Assembly: GCF_019039035.1 (NCBI RefSeq)
Contig: NZ_JAHNZT010000031.1
Coordinates: forward strand, 37,984-101,983
DNA: 64,000 nucleotides
Direction of reading: 5' to 3'
Source: Citreicoccus inhibens
GTDB taxonomy: Bacteria > Myxococcota > Myxococcia > Myxococcales > Myxococcaceae
Shown in pieces: positions 17,630 through 26,741 of the stretch. The first letter of the stretch is position 1, and every line of letters begins with the position of its first letter. A model generated the notes under the pieces. The model was given only the letters and a program-made list of their open reading frames with translations. It had not been told where the DNA came from and searched no databases. The position numbers and the translations under genes are program-made.

Positions 17630-18305
17630 GCAGGCTCGGGAAGAGGCGGCGTTCAACCGCGGTGATGTCGGCGTGGACGGCGCGGCCACCGAGGAGGAGA
17701 AGGACGAAGCCGAAGTCGAGAAGGGCAAAGCCCGCGAGCAACTCCTGCGCGGCCGGGCCTACCTGGGCCGGGAGTTCCTCACGTGGCTCCTGTGGCGCTC
17801 GGAGACGGGCGACGCGCTGGTGGAGCACGACGGCACGGGCGTGGTCGTCCTGTTCCTGGGCAAGGTGGTGCTGCGCGGCGTGGCGGGCGACGTCACCGAG
17901 CTGAGCGCGCGCGGCACGCTGGCGCCGTACTCGGAGCAGGTGCGCCACTCGCTGGACCGCGGGCTGCTCATCGCGCAGGGCCGCCTGCGCCTGGCTCACG
18001 GCGAGCGCGAGTACGAGGTGACGCTGGACGCCGAGTTCCTCGACATCCGCGCCGCGAAGCTGCCCGCGCTGATGACCGAGGAGGAGGACGATCAGCTGTC
18101 CGAGCGCCTCGACCTGAGCGAGCAGCTCTCCGCCATCGTGGACGCACTGGTCCAGTCCTTCCTGGTGGTGCGCGCGGGCAAGACGTGGAGCAAGCAGGTG
18201 GTGCCCGCGATGAAGGAGTGGATGCGCGGCGAGGAGAAGGGCGCGGACGCGCTCGCCAAGGCTTCGCGTGCGCGCGGGCGAGACGCGCGCTCCGCTCGCG
18301 GCTGA
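17616..18305 (+). CDS. RdgC-linked protein of unknown function
   Basis: A 229-residue acidic protein that begins inside the end of rdgC with a strong GGAGGAGGTG ribosome-binding site, so the two are co-translated. After a charged, disordered N-terminus come a helix-rich segment (REQLLRGRAYLGREFLTWLL), a beta-rich part (VVVLFLGKVVLRGVAGDV) and another helical part ending in a basic tail (ASRARGRDARSARG) that could touch nucleic acid. No family recognised. By position it is a candidate partner or modulator of RdgC. Confidence 0.8.
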   Translation: MARREQAREEAAFNRGDVGVDGAATEEEKDEAEVEKGKAREQLLRGRAYLGREFLTWLLWRSETGDALVEHDGTGVVVLFLGKVVLRGVAGDVTELSARGTLAPYSEQVRHSLDRGLLIAQGRLRLAHGEREYEVTLDAEFLDIRAAKLPALMTEEEDDQLSERLDLSEQLSAIVDALVQSFLVVRAGKTWSKQVVPAMKEWMRGEEKGADALAKASRARGRDARSARG

Positions 18306-18377
18306 GTCCGGCAGCTCGGGAGGCATTCTGGCGCATGCGGGCGGACGGGCGTCCCGGACCGGGTTACGCTCGGCCCC

Positions 18378-21098
18378 ATGCGCTGGCACCTCCCTCTTCT
18401 CTTGTCCGTCGTATCGATTGGCTGTGCCCACGCGCCGGAGCCAGCGGCACCGACTCCCGCGCCTGTCACCGCCGCAGTGCAATGGCCCGAGCCCCACCCG
18501 CCCGACCTGCGGCTGGCCGACTCGGTCCGCCCGCTGCACTATGAGCTGGACCTGAAGCTCATCCCGTCCGACCCGACCTACTCGGGCAGCGTGACGGTGG
18601 ACCTGGAGGTCCGCGAGCCGGTGCGCCAGTTCTGGCTGCACGCGCAGGACCTGAGCATCGGGCAGGCCCAGGTGCAGGTGGGCGAGCGCACCCTCGAGGC
18701 GAAGACCGTCACGCAGACGGAGGGCCGCCTGGGCGTGCTCCTGCCCGAGGAGCTTCCCGCGGGCCACGCGCGCCTGACGCTGACGTTCTCCGGCCACGTG
18801 GACCGTGAGCGCAGCCAGGGCCTCTACGCGGTGGAGGAGGGCGGCGAGTCGTACCTGTACACGTTCTTCGAGCCCATCGACGCGCGGCGCGCCTTCCCGT
18901 GTTTCGACGAGCCGACCTTCAAGGTGCCCTGGCGACTGCGCTTCACGGTGAAGCAGGGCCACGTGGCGTTGGCCAACCACCCGGTCGTCTCGCGCGAGCC
19001 GCTGGCGGACGGGCTGGAGCGCGTCACCTTCGCGGAGAGCCGGCCCATGCCGAGCTACCTGGTGGCCTTCATGGTGGGCCCCTTCGACGTGGTGGAGGCG
19101 GGCACGGTGGGACGCCAGCCCGTGCCGCTGCGCTTCATCGTCCCCAAGGGCCGAGGCCCGGAGACGCGCTACGCGGCCAGCGTCACGCCGCGCATCGTGA
19201 AGACGCTGGAGGACTTCTTCGATCAGCCGTACCCCTACGAGAAGCTCGATGTGGCCGTGGTGCCTCGCTACTGGGGCACCATGGAGCACCCGGGCATCGT
19301 CGCGCTCGGGCAGCCGATTACGCTCATCCGCCCGGACGAGGAGACGCTGCGCCGGCGCAAGTTCTACGTGAACATCGCGGGCCATGAGCTGGGCCATTAC
19401 TGGTTCGGCGACATCGTCACGTGCAAGTGGTGGGACGACATCTGGCTCAACGAGTCGTTCACCTCGTGGTTGGACCGCCACACGATGGATGGGGTGGAGC
19501 CGAAGTGGAACTCCTCGCAGGAGCGGACGCTGGGCTCCTTGTCGTTCGCGTTGGAGTCGGACGCGCTGGACGCGGTGCCCACCGTGCGCAAGTCGGTGAA
19601 CTCCACCGGTGACATCATCGGCTCGTTCGACAACGGCACCACGTATGCCAAGGGCTCGGCCATCATCGGCATGTTCGAGGCGTGGTTGGGCCCGGACCGC
19701 ATGCGCGACGTGCTGCGCGCGTACACCCGCAAGCACGCGTGGGGCGTGGTGGAGGCCGGAGACTTCCTCGCTTCGCTGTCCGAGGCCGCGGGGCCCGAGG
19801 CCGCGCTCGCGTGGAGAGGCTTCGTCGAGCAGCCCGGCGCGCCGCGCATCGCCGCGGAGCTGGAGTGCAAGGCGGGCGCGCCCGCGAAGCTGAAGCTGTC
19901 TCAGGAGCGCTACCTGCCGGCGGGCTCGTCGGCGGATCGCTCGCGCACCTGGGACGTGCCGGTGTGCGTGCGCGCCGGAACCGGGGCCAAGGCCACGCGC
20001 ACCTGCAAGCTGCTGACCGCGGCCACCGGCGAGATGGAGCTGCCCGGCAAGGGCTGCCCCAAGTGGGTGCTGCTCAACGCGGGCGGCACGGGCTACTACC
20101 GCTCCGGCTACACGCGTGAGCAACTGGCTCGGCTGCTCGCGGTGCCGAGCGGCACGTTCTCCGTGACGGAGCAGGGCGCGCTGATGGCGGACCTGGACGC
20201 CGCGGTGGGGCGGGGCGACATCCCGCTGGGCGAGGCCTTGAAGGCGGTGCCCGCGACGGCCCTCAACCCCAGCCGGCTCGTGCGCGAGCGCGGCGCGGAG
20301 TTGCTGGATCGCGTGCGCATGGATCACCTCACGCCCGCGGAGCGCACGAGCTACCAGGGGTGGGTGCGGTCGCTCTACGGCCCGCAGGCCCGGGCGCTGG
20401 GCTGGGTGCCCAAGGCCCAAGAGGAAGACGAGACGCGCGAGGCGCGCACGTCGCTCTTGTGGCAGGCGGCGAACCTGGGCGATGACCCGGCGCTCAACCA
20501 GGAGGCGATGCGGCTCGCGAAGGCGTGGCTGGCGCGCCATGACTCGGTGGATCCGGACATCGTGCAGTCCGCCCTGATGACGGCGGCGCGGCACGGAGAC
20601 GCGGCGTTCTTCGACGCGCTGCTCGCCGAGGCGAAGCGGGAGACGGACCGCAACGCGCGGCTGCGCCTGCTCGGCGCGCTGGGGCGCTTCCGCGAGCCCG
20701 CGCTGTCACATCGGGCGCTGGAGCTGCTGCTGTCGTCGGACTTCGACGCGCGCGATACGCACATCATCCTGGTGAGCCACCTCCAGGACACGGAGATGAT
20801 GCAGGAGGCCTGGACGTACCTGCGCGACCACTACGACGCCATCATGGGGCCCAAGCGCTCGGATGACGCGGGCGGGGTGCTCAAGCTGCTCGGCAACCTG
20901 TGCGATGACGCCACCCGCTCGGAGGTCGAGGCCTTCCTCACCCCGCGCGTCGCCAAGGTGGAGGGGGGCGCCCGCGAGCTGTCGCGAGCCCTGGAGTCCA
21001 TCCACCTGTGCATCGAGTCCCAGCACGTCCATCAGCAGAGCGTGCGAGACTTCCTGCGCGCACCCGCGGCGATGCCGTCCGCGGCGAAGCGGCGCTGA
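18378..21098 (+). CDS. M1-family zinc aminopeptidase, probable lipoprotein
   Basis: A 906-residue aminopeptidase. The N-terminus (LLSVVSIGC) looks like a lipoprotein signal with Cys16. The M1 beta saddle runs to about residue 200, then the zinc site HELGHYWFG with the downstream WLNESFTSW third ligand. The family's GAMEN substrate loop is altered to GTMEHPG, which may change N-terminus recognition. An ERAP1-type helical C-terminal domain follows (about residues 560-890) with long helical repeats. It removes N-terminal residues from peptides, probably at the outer face of a membrane. Single gene, convergent with the phosphate transporter. Confidence 0.93.
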   Translation: MRWHLPLLLSVVSIGCAHAPEPAAPTPAPVTAAVQWPEPHPPDLRLADSVRPLHYELDLKLIPSDPTYSGSVTVDLEVREPVRQFWLHAQDLSIGQAQVQVGERTLEAKTVTQTEGRLGVLLPEELPAGHARLTLTFSGHVDRERSQGLYAVEEGGESYLYTFFEPIDARRAFPCFDEPTFKVPWRLRFTVKQGHVALANHPVVSREPLADGLERVTFAESRPMPSYLVAFMVGPFDVVEAGTVGRQPVPLRFIVPKGRGPETRYAASVTPRIVKTLEDFFDQPYPYEKLDVAVVPRYWGTMEHPGIVALGQPITLIRPDEETLRRRKFYVNIAGHELGHYWFGDIVTCKWWDDIWLNESFTSWLDRHTMDGVEPKWNSSQERTLGSLSFALESDALDAVPTVRKSVNSTGDIIGSFDNGTTYAKGSAIIGMFEAWLGPDRMRDVLRAYTRKHAWGVVEAGDFLASLSEAAGPEAALAWRGFVEQPGAPRIAAELECKAGAPAKLKLSQERYLPAGSSADRSRTWDVPVCVRAGTGAKATRTCKLLTAATGEMELPGKGCPKWVLLNAGGTGYYRSGYTREQLARLLAVPSGTFSVTEQGALMADLDAAVGRGDIPLGEALKAVPATALNPSRLVRERGAELLDRVRMDHLTPAERTSYQGWVRSLYGPQARALGWVPKAQEEDETREARTSLLWQAANLGDDPALNQEAMRLAKAWLARHDSVDPDIVQSALMTAARHGDAAFFDALLAEAKRETDRNARLRLLGALGRFREPALSHRALELLLSSDFDARDTHIILVSHLQDTEMMQEAWTYLRDHYDAIMGPKRSDDAGGVLKLLGNLCDDATRSEVEAFLTPRVAKVEGGARELSRALESIHLCIESQHVHQQSVRDFLRAPAAMPSAAKRR

Positions 21099-21107
21099 AG
21101 AACACGC

Positions 21108-21141
21108 GGGCGGCCGGCTCCATCGCTGGAGCGGGCCGCCC
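21108..21141. terminator. strong hairpin between convergent genes
   Basis: A 15-bp stem with a single mismatch and a 4-nt TCGC loop lies 9 bp after the aminopeptidase stop and 35 bp before the end of the PiT gene. It is likely a bidirectional terminator. Confidence 0.6.
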
Positions 21142-21176
21142 GGTGGGGACGACGGGGATGCGGTGGAGGGCGCGCT

Positions 21177-22202
21177 TCAGCCCAACAGCCGCATCACGCC
21201 CCACGTCAGCCCATAGACGCAGACCGCGGTGAGCGCGGCGGCGGGGATGGTGAAGACCCAGGCCCAGATGATGCGGCCGGCGACGCCCCACTTCACGGCG
21301 CGCCAGCCCTTGGTGGAGCCCACGCCGACGATGGCGCCGGTGATGGTGTGGGTGGTGGAGACGGGGATGCCCAGCTCCGCGAGGGCGATGATGGTGACGC
21401 CGCCGCCCGTCTCCGCGCAGAAGCCGCCAATGGGCGCCAGCTTGGTGAGGCTGTGCCCCATGGTGCGCACGATCCGCCAGCCTCCGAAGAACGTGCCCAT
21501 CGCGATGGCCGCGTGGCAGGAGATGATCATCCACCAGTCGATGTGGAACGGCCGGTCCTTCCAGATGGTGCCGAACAGCACCACGGCGATGATGCCCATG
21601 ACCTTCTGCGCGTCATTGGTGCCGTGGCTGTAGGAGAAGATGCCCGACGAGACGAGCTGCAGGCGCCGGAACCACGAGTCCACCTTCAGGGGCGTCTGCT
21701 TGTGCACCACCCAGGTGCTGAGGAGCATCATCGTCGTGCCGAGAATCATGCCGATGAGCGGCGACAGCACGATGAAGGCGGCGATCTTCGCGATGCCCGC
21801 GCCCACCAGTCCCTTCAGCCCGAGCACCGGCAGCGTGGCGCCAATCATCCCGCCCGCCAGCGCGTGAGACGACGACGAGGGCAGGCCCCACCACCACGTC
21901 AGCAGGTTCCAGGTGATGGCGCCCATCAACGCCGAGAAGATGACCATCAAGACGGCCGAGGGGCCCTGGGCTCGGAGCATCTCGAAGTTGATGATGCCCT
22001 TGCCCATGGTGTTGGCCACATGGACGCCCCCGCTGAACGCGGCGATGAAGTTGAAGAAGGCCGCCCAGGCGACGGCCAGGTTGGGGGACAGGACGCGCGT
22101 GGACACCACGGTGGCGATGGAGTTCGCCGCGTCGTGGAATCCATTGATGAAATCGAAGATGAGCGCGACCGCGACGATGGTGATGACAGCGGCGAGCAGC
22201 AT
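21177..22202 (-). CDS. pit: PiT-family inorganic phosphate transporter
   Basis: A 341-residue membrane protein with about ten hydrophobic helices. The two PiT repeats are visible, each with the phosphate-site signature: FINGFHDAANSIATVVSTRV near the start and FSYSHGTNDAQKVMGIIAV in the second half, plus LPSSSSHALAGGMIGA and its counterpart VSTTHTITGAIVG. It carries phosphate (as a metal complex) with protons. One base separates it from the DUF47 gene upstream, the classic pit accessory arrangement. Confidence 0.95.
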   Translation of the reverse strand: MLLAAVITIVAVALIFDFINGFHDAANSIATVVSTRVLSPNLAVAWAAFFNFIAAFSGGVHVANTMGKGIINFEMLRAQGPSAVLMVIFSALMGAITWNLLTWWWGLPSSSSHALAGGMIGATLPVLGLKGLVGAGIAKIAAFIVLSPLIGMILGTTMMLLSTWVVHKQTPLKVDSWFRRLQLVSSGIFSYSHGTNDAQKVMGIIAVVLFGTIWKDRPFHIDWWMIISCHAAIAMGTFFGGWRIVRTMGHSLTKLAPIGGFCAETGGGVTIIALAELGIPVSTTHTITGAIVGVGSTKGWRAVKWGVAGRIIWAWVFTIPAAALTAVCVYGLTWGVMRLLG

Positions 22203-22203
22203 C

Positions 22204-22830
22204 TCAGGAGTGCTCCAGGACCACGCCCTCGATGACGTTCGCGACGTCGTTGCACTTGTCCGTCGCGGTCTCGATGAGGTCGTAGATTTCCTTCCACTTG
22301 ATGATGGTGAGCGTGTCCATGCCGCTCTTGAAGAGCCGGCCCATCCCTGAGCGAAGGGCCTCGTCCGCCTGCGTCTCCAGCCGCTTGATCTCCTTGCAGC
22401 CCGCGAGGATTTGCGCCGGCTTCTTGATGAGGCGAAGCGCCGCGACGACCTCCTGGACCTTCTCCGTGCAGAGCACCAGCACGCGCGCCAGCTCCGTGGC
22501 GTCCGGGAGGCTCTCGGCAATCTCGTAGTAGTGCAGCCGCGCCGCCGCCGCGTTGGTGAAGTCCAGCACGTCGTCGATGCGCGACAGCAGGGCGTGAATC
22601 TGCGTCCGGTCGAACGGGGTGATGAACTGCTTGTGCAGGCGGTTGAAGGCCTGGTGCGTCACCTCGTCACCGCGGTGCTCAATGGCCTTGAGCTTCTGCA
22701 CGCGCTCCGCCACGTCGCGGTAGTCGCTCAGCAGCGCGTGGAGGGTCCGCGCGCCTTCTACGGTGACCGCACACTGAGCATCGAAGTCGTCGAAGAACTC
22801 GTCCGACTTGGGCATCAGCTTCTCGAGCAT
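22204..22830 (-). CDS. DUF47/PhoU-like Pit accessory protein
   Basis: A 208-residue all-helical protein of the DUF47 (UPF0111) group related to PhoU, which modulates Pit-type transporters. Two three-helix bundles are suggested; metal-binding-type acidic motifs appear as EHRGDEVTHQAF, DRTQIHALLSRIDDVLD and ETQADEALRSGM, with EIYDLIETATDKCNDVANVIE near the end. Start at 22830 has a GGGAG ribosome site 5 bp ahead. It is the first gene of a two-gene unit with pit. Confidence 0.93.
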   Translation of the reverse strand: MLEKLMPKSDEFFDDFDAQCAVTVEGARTLHALLSDYRDVAERVQKLKAIEHRGDEVTHQAFNRLHKQFITPFDRTQIHALLSRIDDVLDFTNAAAARLHYYEIAESLPDATELARVLVLCTEKVQEVVAALRLIKKPAQILAGCKEIKRLETQADEALRSGMGRLFKSGMDTLTIIKWKEIYDLIETATDKCNDVANVIEGVVLEHS

Positions 22831-22890
22831 CGTCTCTCCCAGGGGGGCCTGCGCGCACAGGCATGGAACGCCACGGTGGCCGTGTCCTGG

Positions 22891-22954
22891 CCGTGACCTT
22901 TCCGTGGCGCGCCCGTGACTACCCTACTGGGGGAGAATCGCCAGCGTTCCGTGA
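22891..22954. promoter_or_regulatory. CCGTGA repeats ahead of the DUF47-pit unit
   Basis: Three direct copies of CCGTGA on the plus strand (22891, 22913, 22949; TCACGG as read toward the genes). The first two start 22 bp apart, two helical turns. They do not match a Pho box in spacing. A regulator site is possible but not shown. Confidence 0.25.
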
Positions 22955-22986
22955 AATCCCCCTCGAATTTCGCGGGCTTGCGATGT

Positions 22987-23649
22987 TCACACGACGCGGT
23001 TGCGCAACTCCTCGAAGAAGCCCACCCAGAGCTGCCACATCTCCTCGGCGCCCTTGACGATGGTGGCCATCTCCGCGTCCGTGTAGGTCAGACCCACCGT
23101 CTGCCCGGCCGTCTGCACGTGGTCCGGCTCCTGCTTCACGTGGATGTCCACCCACGGCAGGGACTTGAGGCCCGTGGTGCGGCGCACCAGCTTGCCCAGC
23201 TTGGCCACCATGGTGAGGTCCGCCACCTCGGTGCCGTACAGGAAGCCCAGGCCCGTGAGGTAGTTGTCCGTGGAGCGGGCGTAGCCGTCCAGCAGGCGCT
23301 GGGTCGCCGGCGTCATGTTCGCCTCCGACACCGCCGCGCGCGCCATGCCCGCGTCCGTCATCGTCTGGATGAAGAAGCGCTCGTGCGCTCGCTCGACATC
23401 TCCCTCGCCCACCTCCTGGTTCAGGATGTGAGTGACCGCCGTCTTCATTTCGAGGTTGGGACAGACGGCGATGAGGCGGCCGAGGAACGTGGGGAAGTAG
23501 TGCAGGGGATGCCACCACTGGCCCAACACCAGCTCCGCCTGCTCCACGGAGAAGGTCTTCTCGTCGACCACTTCGAAGAAGCGATGCTTGATCAACTGCT
23601 CCCGACTGGAGTTCTTCGCTAGCGCCGCCTCGATGGAATGGTTTCGCAT
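22987..23649 (-). CDS. haem-oxygenase-like iron-containing redox protein
   Basis: A 220-residue helical protein of the haem-oxygenase-like fold (iron-containing redox/TenA-PqqC-like group). Candidate metal ligands lie where such enzymes have them: HYFPTFLGRL, EVGEGDVERAHERFF (Glu and His on one helix), EVADLTMVAKLG, and HVKQEPDHV for the C-terminal ligand helix. Members oxidise amino-acid or fatty-acid-derived substrates. ATG at 23649 has GGGAG 5 bp ahead; a GTG one codon earlier is also possible. It stands alone, with no partner enzyme that would reveal the substrate. Confidence 0.8.
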   Translation of the reverse strand: MRNHSIEAALAKNSSREQLIKHRFFEVVDEKTFSVEQAELVLGQWWHPLHYFPTFLGRLIAVCPNLEMKTAVTHILNQEVGEGDVERAHERFFIQTMTDAGMARAAVSEANMTPATQRLLDGYARSTDNYLTGLGFLYGTEVADLTMVAKLGKLVRRTTGLKSLPWVDIHVKQEPDHVQTAGQTVGLTYTDAEMATIVKGAEEMWQLWVGFFEELRNRVV

Positions 23650-23790
23650 CACAGCTCCCGTGCTTGAGGTCCGCAGGCTCGAGCGGAGCGGGAATCAGGA
23701 CTCAGATTGTCGGACGATTCCCCCACCCACTCGTCAACACCATATCCCAATGATGTTCTAGGAAATAGAGAATACCAAGTTAGAGCCGTA

Positions 23791-23818
23791 TTGCATGAGT
23801 GTGGTGTTGGTGTAGGAA
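23791..23818 (+). promoter_or_regulatory. candidate promoter of the urate degradation operon
   Basis: TTGCAT and TAGGAA with 16 bp spacing, about 100 bp ahead of the first gene, inside an unusually AT-rich intergenic stretch (about 23700-23870). Confidence 0.25.
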
Positions 23819-23914
23819 TGACATGCGTGCAGGTGTGTGTATGTTCATTGCCTGACATGAAGGCCCGACTCCGGTCGGATGCCCCGGGTGGGCGACGCGC
23901 CGTGACGATGGGGA

Positions 23915-25360
23915 ATGCGCGTCCTGTCACCGAGCCCCGAGGAGACTCCGGCCATTGGGTTGGCGGCGCTGGAGTTGGCGCTCAAGGCGGACCTGGAGCG
24001 CCTGGCTTATCCCGGGCGCTCGTGGGTTCCTCCGCGCCAGACGCGCGCGGGGTTGCCGGTACTGGATGTGCTAATCATTGGCGGGGGACAGAGCGGACTC
24101 ACCGCTGCGTTCGGGCTGATGCGGGAGCGGGTGACGAACCTGCTCGTGGTGGATGACGGGGCGCCGGACCTGGCGGGGCCGTGGAAGACCTTCGCCCGCA
24201 TGCGGACCTTGCGTACACCCAAGCACCTCACGGGCCCGGACCATGGTCTGCCGCACCTCTTGTTCCAGTCGTGGTTCGAGGCCCAGCACGGCGCGGGGGC
24301 CTGGACTTCCCTGGGGCGAATCCCCAAGGAGCAGTGGGCGGATTACCTCGGCTGGTACCGCCGCGTGCTGGGCATCCCCGTGCGCAGCCAGACGCGCGCG
24401 GGCCCGGTGGAGTGGTGCGCGGACGAGGGCTGCTTCCGCGTCCCCCTGGAGGAAGCGGGGGGCGCCTCCGCGGGCGTGATCCATGCGCGCAAGGTGGTGC
24501 TGGCCACAGGCATCGATGGGTCCGGGCGGTGGGAGGTGCCCGCAGAGCTGGCGTGCGTGCCTCGGGCCCTCTACGTGCACACCTGCGAGCCCATCGACTT
24601 CGAGTCCATGCGGGGCCGGAGCGTGGGGGTGCTGGGGGCGGGGGCCTCGGCGTTCGACAATGCCTCACTGGCGCTGGAGCACGGCGCTGCGGAGGTGCGG
24701 CTGTTCTTCCGTCGCCGTGAGCTGCCTACCGTCAATGCCTATCGTTGGGCGGAGTTCGTCGGCTTTCTCAAACACCATGCGGAGCTGCCGGACGTGGACC
24801 GCTGGCGCTTCATTCGTCGCATCCTGGAGATGGGGCAGCTGCCCCCCGCGGACACCTACCGACGCGCGGTCGGGTTCCCTCAATTCCATCTGCACCCGGG
24901 TTCGCCCTGGCTCTCGGTGGAGGCCGTGGAGGGGAGGGCGCGGGTCACCACGCCGCAGGGTGTCTATCTTTTCGATCGGCTCATCCTCGGCAGTGGCACG
25001 GTGACGGACCTCTCGCTGCGCCCCGAGCTGGCCTTGCTTCACCCAGACATCGCGCTGTGGAGAGATCGCTTCCAGCCGCCGCCCGAGCTGGCCCATGCGG
25101 ACCTGTCGCGGCATCCCTACCTGAGCGCCCACTTCGAGTTTCAGGAGAAGGTGCCGGGCCGGGCGCCGCACGTCGCCGCGGTTTTCAATTATACCTTTGG
25201 CTGTCTGCTCTCCCTGGGGCTGGGCGGGGCGAGCATTTCGGGCATGAAGTACAGCCTTCCTCGGCTCGTCGCGGGGGTGACGCGACAGCTCTATCTGGAT
25301 GACAGGGATGTCTTCTTTCGGTCCCTGGAGTGCTACGCGGAGAGGGAATTCGAGCCATGA
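23915..25360 (+). CDS. FAD-dependent oxidoreductase, probable urate hydroxylase (HpyO-like)
   Basis: A 481-residue flavoprotein. A dinucleotide-binding GGGQSG lies at about residue 57 (LDVLIIGGGQSGLTAAFGL), and a second NAD(P)-type GVLGAGASAFDNA sits near 235, as in two-site flavin monooxygenases. It heads an operon with allantoinase, allantoicase, OHCU decarboxylase and HIU hydrolase. No cofactor-free urate oxidase is present, so this enzyme most likely makes 5-hydroxyisourate from urate, as HpyO-type enzymes do; the role is inferred from context. The next ATG overlaps its stop by 4 bp. Confidence 0.82.
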   Translation: MRVLSPSPEETPAIGLAALELALKADLERLAYPGRSWVPPRQTRAGLPVLDVLIIGGGQSGLTAAFGLMRERVTNLLVVDDGAPDLAGPWKTFARMRTLRTPKHLTGPDHGLPHLLFQSWFEAQHGAGAWTSLGRIPKEQWADYLGWYRRVLGIPVRSQTRAGPVEWCADEGCFRVPLEEAGGASAGVIHARKVVLATGIDGSGRWEVPAELACVPRALYVHTCEPIDFESMRGRSVGVLGAGASAFDNASLALEHGAAEVRLFFRRRELPTVNAYRWAEFVGFLKHHAELPDVDRWRFIRRILEMGQLPPADTYRRAVGFPQFHLHPGSPWLSVEAVEGRARVTTPQGVYLFDRLILGSGTVTDLSLRPELALLHPDIALWRDRFQPPPELAHADLSRHPYLSAHFEFQEKVPGRAPHVAAVFNYTFGCLLSLGLGGASISGMKYSLPRLVAGVTRQLYLDDRDVFFRSLECYAEREFEP

Positions 25361-26721
25361 GCGCGGGAGATTTCGTGCTGCGCAGCCAACGCGTCCTCGT
25401 GGACGGCGGACTGCGCGCGGCGGCGGTGGTGGTCCAGGCGGGGAGGGTGGCCGCGGTGAGCGCGTACTCAGACGTGCCCACGGGTTTGCCTGTCACGGAT
25501 GTGGGGGAGTTGGTGGTGATGCCTGGCGTGGTGGACTGCCATGCACACATCAACGAGCCGGGGCGCACGGAGTGGGAGGGATTCGAGACGGCCACGCGCG
25601 CGGCGGCGGCCGGAGGCATCACCACGCTGGTGGACATGCCGCTCAACTCATTGCCGCCCACCACCACGTTGGATGCGCTCCTGCTCAAGGCTCGCGCGGC
25701 CGAGGGGCGCTGCCACGTGGACCACGGCTTCTGGGGCGGAGTCATCCCAGGCAACGCCGCCGAACTGGAAGGGCTCATCGCGGCGGGGGTTCCCGGGTTC
25801 AAGTGTTTCCTGTGTCCCTCGGGAGTGGAGGAGTTCCCCGCCGCGACCCGCGAAGTGCTCGCGGAGGCCATGCCGGTGCTGGCTCGGAGGGGGATTCCGC
25901 TGCTCGTCCACGCGGAGCTGGAGTCCCCAGTCGAAGCCGTGGGGGGCGATGTCCGCGCCTACTCGCGCTATCTGGCGTCGCGGCCCGCGCGCTGGGAGGA
26001 CGATGCCATCCAGTGGATGGTGGCGTTGGCGCGCCAACATGGCTGTCGTGTCCACATCGTCCACCTGTCGTCCGCGAGCGCGCTGCCGCTGCTGCGTGAG
26101 GCGCGTGACGCGGGGGTGCCGGTGACGGTGGAGACGTGTCCGCACTATCTGTCGTTCGCGGCGGAGACGATTCCGGATGGCGCCACGTTCCTCAAGTGCG
26201 CGCCGCCCATCCGTGAGGCGCGCAACCGCGAGCGGTTGTGGGAGGCGCTCCGCCAGGGTGACATTGATCAGGTCGTCTCGGACCACTCGCCCTGTACTCC
26301 GGGCCTCAAGCACCTGGAGCATGGCGACTTTGGCGCGGCGTGGGGAGGGATTGCGTCGTTGCAGCTGAGCCTGCCGGTGGTGTGGACCGAGGCGCGTCGG
26401 CGAGGGTTTACCCTGGAGGACGTGGCGCGCTGGATGTGCGAGACGCCCGCGCGTCTCGTGGGGCTGGCGGGCGTGAAGGGAGCGCTGCGGGTGGGCGCGG
26501 ACGCGGACTTCGTCGTGTTCGATCCCGACGCCCCCTTCACGGTGGAGCCCGCGAAGCTGCTCCATCGCCATCCCCTCACGCCTTACGCGGGGCACGCGCT
26601 GACGGGCGTGGTGGAGCTGACCTTCCTGCGCGGGATGAAGATCTACGAGCACGGCCGCCCGTTGGCCGCACCGCTCGGACGTTGGGTGCGGCGCCCCGTG
26701 GCGTCGCGCGTCGCTGCTTGA
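25357..26721 (+). CDS. allB: allantoinase
   Basis: A 454-residue amidohydrolase that opens the allantoin ring. Metal ligands are seen in order: DCHAHINEPGR (first His pair), GFKCFLCPSG with the usual lysine to be carbamylated, HAELE, HIVHLSS and SDHSPCTP (the Asp). The lysine-Cys context and DHSPC are typical of allantoinase rather than dihydropyrimidinase. Start at the ATG overlapping the previous stop; an upstream in-frame start is less likely. Second gene of the urate operon. Confidence 0.95.
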   Translation: MSAGDFVLRSQRVLVDGGLRAAAVVVQAGRVAAVSAYSDVPTGLPVTDVGELVVMPGVVDCHAHINEPGRTEWEGFETATRAAAAGGITTLVDMPLNSLPPTTTLDALLLKARAAEGRCHVDHGFWGGVIPGNAAELEGLIAAGVPGFKCFLCPSGVEEFPAATREVLAEAMPVLARRGIPLLVHAELESPVEAVGGDVRAYSRYLASRPARWEDDAIQWMVALARQHGCRVHIVHLSSASALPLLREARDAGVPVTVETCPHYLSFAAETIPDGATFLKCAPPIREARNRERLWEALRQGDIDQVVSDHSPCTPGLKHLEHGDFGAAWGGIASLQLSLPVVWTEARRRGFTLEDVARWMCETPARLVGLAGVKGALRVGADADFVVFDPDAPFTVEPAKLLHRHPLTPYAGHALTGVVELTFLRGMKIYEHGRPLAAPLGRWVRRPVASRVAA

Positions 26722-26741
26722 GTCACCGGAGAGGACACACC

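Noticed and set aside
16850..17728. In-frame upstream extension of the PBP4-type gene
   Set aside because: It would overlap the divergent rdgC gene completely; the ATG at 16849 gives a good signal peptide.
17520..20594. A 1024-codon open frame on the minus strand across the aminopeptidase region
   Set aside because: The product is a His/Arg/Leu-rich low-complexity string, and the plus strand encodes an M1 aminopeptidase and the RdgC partner with clear motifs.
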